Positions 61,109 through 64,000 of a stretch of DNA of 64,000 nucleotides are shown here, in pieces; position 1 is the stretch's first letter, and every line of letters starts with the position of its first letter. The translations under genes and the position numbers were made by a program. The stretch is from Leucogyrophana mollusca. Lineage: Eukaryota > Basidiomycota > Agaricomycetes > Boletales. The stretch lies in the NCBI GenBank assembly GCA_021014945.1, contig MU266403.1:1-64000 (forward strand). The letters run 5' to 3'. Below the pieces are notes generated by a model. The model saw only the letters and a program-made list of their open reading frames with translations, searched no databases and was not told where the DNA came from.

Positions 61109-62299
61109 TCAGAAGCTCACCCAGATCCTTTCAGAAAGACGTTTCCCGTCCTCCCCAAGTAGCAAGTCACTCTCTTCGACTACCTCGCAGTTCGTCACGT
61201 AGTGTCCGTGGAACGCTCTCTCTTCAGGATCAGTAAGAGCGTGCACGAGTGTGCGACTGCCCATATCAGAAGTTCGGGCAAAGGCGGCTTTGAAGGCATA
61301 TATCATCCACTTAAGAGGGAACTGCGATTCCGACTCGCGCGTCAATGAGGAGTGGCAGAATCCGGGGTTGACCGCCGAAACGGCGACAGGTGTTGGGGAA
61401 GGCAGGCGAGCAGAGAGCTCGCGCACAAAGATCACGACCAACACTGAGCGCATAACGTCAGCTGGAATACAGGCTAAAAGGGTGAGACGGAAGGCGAACA
61501 TTTTGAGATCATGTACCTCTGCTTCATAACACTGGTTGATGCATCAGTAAGTATGATGTACGGACAACGAGTGAGAGAGCGAAACGGACCTAGCTGTGCA
61601 ATATTTTTGGTCATTCAGATGAGCCAGAATGTTCGGTACCTTCTTCACATCGTCCAGGCTCTTGATTTGATAGTGTGCATCGCTCGAGACCAAAACTAGG
61701 CGGGAAGCTGAGTCCGACGTTGATGCCTTCACAAGGCTGGGAAGAAGTAGAAGACTCAGGAGTGCGTGCGAAAGATAGTTGACCTGTAAGCTACAGTCGG
61801 GTTGTTCTCAGATGGCGATGTACAGAAGAATATAGCATCTTACGTGCTCTCCCAGTCGTTCACAGTCTTCACAAATTTGCGAGTGGCAATCGCCGCGTTT
61901 CCCAATATACAGTCGATTTTTCCATCACCGACGGTCACCAGGGTATCTGCAAAGGAACGAACAGATTCGAACGAAGACAGGTCAAGCGGATATGAAGTTA
62001 TCTCGGTGTCGCCCGGAGAGTCCTGCGCAACCGCTTTTCAATTTGCGACCGTCCGTGAGTGTCAGGATGAGTGCCCAGGGCAATTACGCACTCTTTCTAG
62101 CCTCTTCGCCTTTGTCTGTATTTCTGCAGGTTAAGAGGAGGCGTTGGGGTGCGAGACTTGCGAGCTGCTTGGACGCTTCAAGACCCAGCCCAGAGTTGGC
62201 CCCAATGACGAGGATCGACTTCCCTTTGGCGCTGGTTGTCGGTGGTGGAATTTGAACCCACTGTTCACGGAAAAAGCGAGTCACAGAGATACGGCCCAT
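61109..62299 (-). CDS. Short-chain dehydrogenase/reductase (retinol dehydrogenase-like)
   Basis: Exons 62092-62299, 61844-62033, 61590-61790, 61500-61531 and 61109-61443; 321 aa. Rossmann start ILVIGANSGLGLEASKQLA (cofactor loop), DLSSFESVRSFAD, GNAAIA (the NAG-like strand), LQVNYLSHALLSLLLLP, LVLVSSDAH (catalytic Ser strand), and YMISK with the catalytic Tyr and Lys split from LLVVIFVRELSARL by an intron. NPGFCHSSLTRE follows the active site. Oxidises or reduces a hydroxyl/carbonyl with NAD(P)(H). It sits next to two aromatic monooxygenases, so a joint role in aromatic or secondary metabolism is plausible but unproven. The exon-2 acceptor (TTGAAAAG) is weak. Confidence 0.87.
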
Positions 62300-62589
62300 C
62301 AGAGATGCTGGTAAGAACAAGGGGGAGTAGCCACGACCGTAATGACATTGGTATTTAACTGGGCCAACGTAATGGATCGACAACAGAAGTGATCACAAAC
62401 CTTGCGCCTGTTTGCAACGCGCCTAGGAGCACGCAGACAATCATTAGAATTCAATTTTCAATAACAACGTGCGTAAGACATGAAAGATGCAAGAAAAGTA
62501 CCATAACCGCAAACCAAACATTCGTCAAAATGGGATAAATAACAAAGTCTGAACCCTCCGCCAGAGTGACCACCTCATTACCCACACAT

Positions 62590-64000
62590 TCACCATTCAG
62601 ATGAGTTTCCGCGTTCCCATTCTTCCCACTGGCTCTGCGACCGCGACACTGCAGTTCGCGAGGTCGTGTACGAAGGTTCGAATCGAGGGGCGGACGCATG
62701 GAATGCCGTCAGTTCCATGGATCGCTCATCGCGACCACTACCTCTGTAGAAGGCATCGCGAAGGTTAAGTAGCAACTTGCTCGCCATCAATGGGGGTAGA
62801 AGCACCCCATAAGCTGATGCAGCTTCGACCAAGGTTGACTGATAGTACGTCGGTAAGAATGACGACAAACAATGCAAATCTAACCCACCGGCTCCCAGTA
62901 CCACACAACAGCGTTGGCTATGTACGCGGCATTGATGCTGGGCAGATAGATTCAGCGAAAGTCAACATGATGAGCGATCGCCAAACATACACGACAAAAT
63001 AAATTATCGAATCTCGGACAAGTAGGTTCCCGAGGCGCTGCCCCGTCATCCCGGACACCACCGTTACATTTTGTTGGCGGAAGTTGTGCCACCCTTTAAT
63101 GAGCATCAGCGCTAAAAGCGTTATTTCGAAAGCCAGAATTGGTAGCCAGTACGCGGCGAAATATCTTCCCTTGCGATGTCAGCCAACGCTCTACCAAAGA
63201 GGTTCACAGACATACGGGGGCAATGTCATCGAGCAAACAACAAACCCCGGAGCAGGCTGTGCAAGTGCTGAAGATGATCCCGAATTAGCCAATATTGATG
63301 AACTCATAGAGTGAAAGCATACCAGGAGAGTAGTTCAAACTTTTGCCCATGATGATGGCGCTGGCGATGATCTGTAATGTCCCGAACACGGACATAGATA
63401 TCAGGATCAAACGATTGCGCCCGTACATCGCCCAGAGACGAATCACAAGGATCGCTGACGGAAGGGATGGGGAGTCAATGTCTGGAGAAGCTCATATAAC
63501 AGTTCACCGACTCTGGACAATGATAAGAATAACGAGTGCGGCTCCACTTTGGAATTTGAACCAATTTCCACCTGCAGATCATGGGCGGGTCAATGACTGT
63601 AATTCGGGAGTAAGATATACCCTGACATCTAGAAAGAAGCATCAGCATGAATGGTGGAGTTGGATGGTAAAACATACAGCTACACAAGATATCAGCTGAC
63701 GCCAATAATTAGAGATTGAGCACTTACCGAGTTCCTCAGATTAGTGCCTTGGTACAAGAACACTGGTTGGATTGCTTCAGCACGCCCCGACAAGGTCAAG
63801 AGTGTATGTCACTTGCCGCTGGAATTGAACCTGAAGTGTCCACCAATCGTAAGATCTTTGGATTGAATGGAGGACGCGATAAATCACTCACAGACCCTCG
63901 AATAGCGCGAGGTAACGGTTCTGAAAGCACGTAGATACTGTTTAGAGCTGCATTGCGCCTGACCTCAAACATTTGGATCCTCACTATGATATATAGAACT
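62590..64000 (-). CDS. Seven-TM fungal membrane protein (DUF6533-like), N-terminus off window
   Basis: Runs off the right edge. Pieces in order on the minus strand: NRYLALFEGL (about 63930-63900), LVIRLWAMYGRNRLILISMSVFGTLQIIASAIIMG (about 63450-63345), YWLPILAFEITLLALMLIKGW (about 63155-63095), LLVRDSIIYFVV (about 63025-62995), NAAYIANAVVWYW (about 62930-62895), then LLPPLMASKLLLNLRDAFY and a polar tail ending RGNSSEW at 62590. The RxxALYGRxR-like loop after a helix and the SRLxLNLR end are typical of DUF6533-containing agaricomycete proteins. Role unknown. Exon borders were not fully resolved. Confidence 0.7.

Overview
The window looks like nuclear DNA of an agaricomycete-type basidiomycete. 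Genes carry many 50-60 nt GT-AG introns with CTRAY-like branch points. The families are also typical: C2-TPR-CHAT proteins, fungal BTB, HET, F-box, METTL7-like, DUF6533-like 7TM, TKL kinases, and a large expansion of small AIG1-like P-loop GTPases. All gene models were spliced by eye from the sequence; no search was run.

Left third (1-18.9 kb): two paralogous C2-TPR-CHAT genes on the minus strand (one cut by the left edge, one complete at 12190-15565) enclose mostly mobile and decayed DNA. This includes an unknown gene and a BTB gene, a complete Tc1/mariner-IS630-like transposon with perfect 14-bp inverted repeats, TA target duplication and an apparently intact seven-exon transposase (3855-7215), fragments of ATG101 and dienelactone hydrolase genes, and a dispersed GC-rich repeat family (three copies) with 33-bp sub-repeats. 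A complete dienelactone hydrolase gene follows (17409-18832).

Middle (18.9-43.6 kb): a DSK2/ubiquilin gene, a HET-domain gene, a gene-poor decayed stretch, then a cluster of AIG1-like GTPase genes on both strands. They share one exon plan: a basic N-terminal exon ending DII(I)-L/P, a 34-nt P-loop exon, an exon of about 203 nt with the DTPG switch, and a last exon with the TTKW motif and usually a helical tail. The set comprises intact-looking singles, truncated copies, a relic, and one gene in which two G domains are spliced in frame.

Right third (43.6-64 kb): SNF1 kinase, an F-box gene plus its decayed tandem copy, a METTL7-like methyltransferase, a gene joining a complete TKL kinase domain to an AIG1-like G domain, one more truncated GTPase, and a small oxidative group (salicylate hydroxylase-like and phenol hydroxylase-like FAD monooxygenases, an SDR) followed by a 7TM gene cut by the right edge.

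The strongest lead is the GTPase family. It has about 12 G domains in 30 kb and has twice produced new architectures (double G domain; kinase-G domain), close to CHAT and HET genes of the kinds used in fungal self/non-self recognition. An immune role is inference only.
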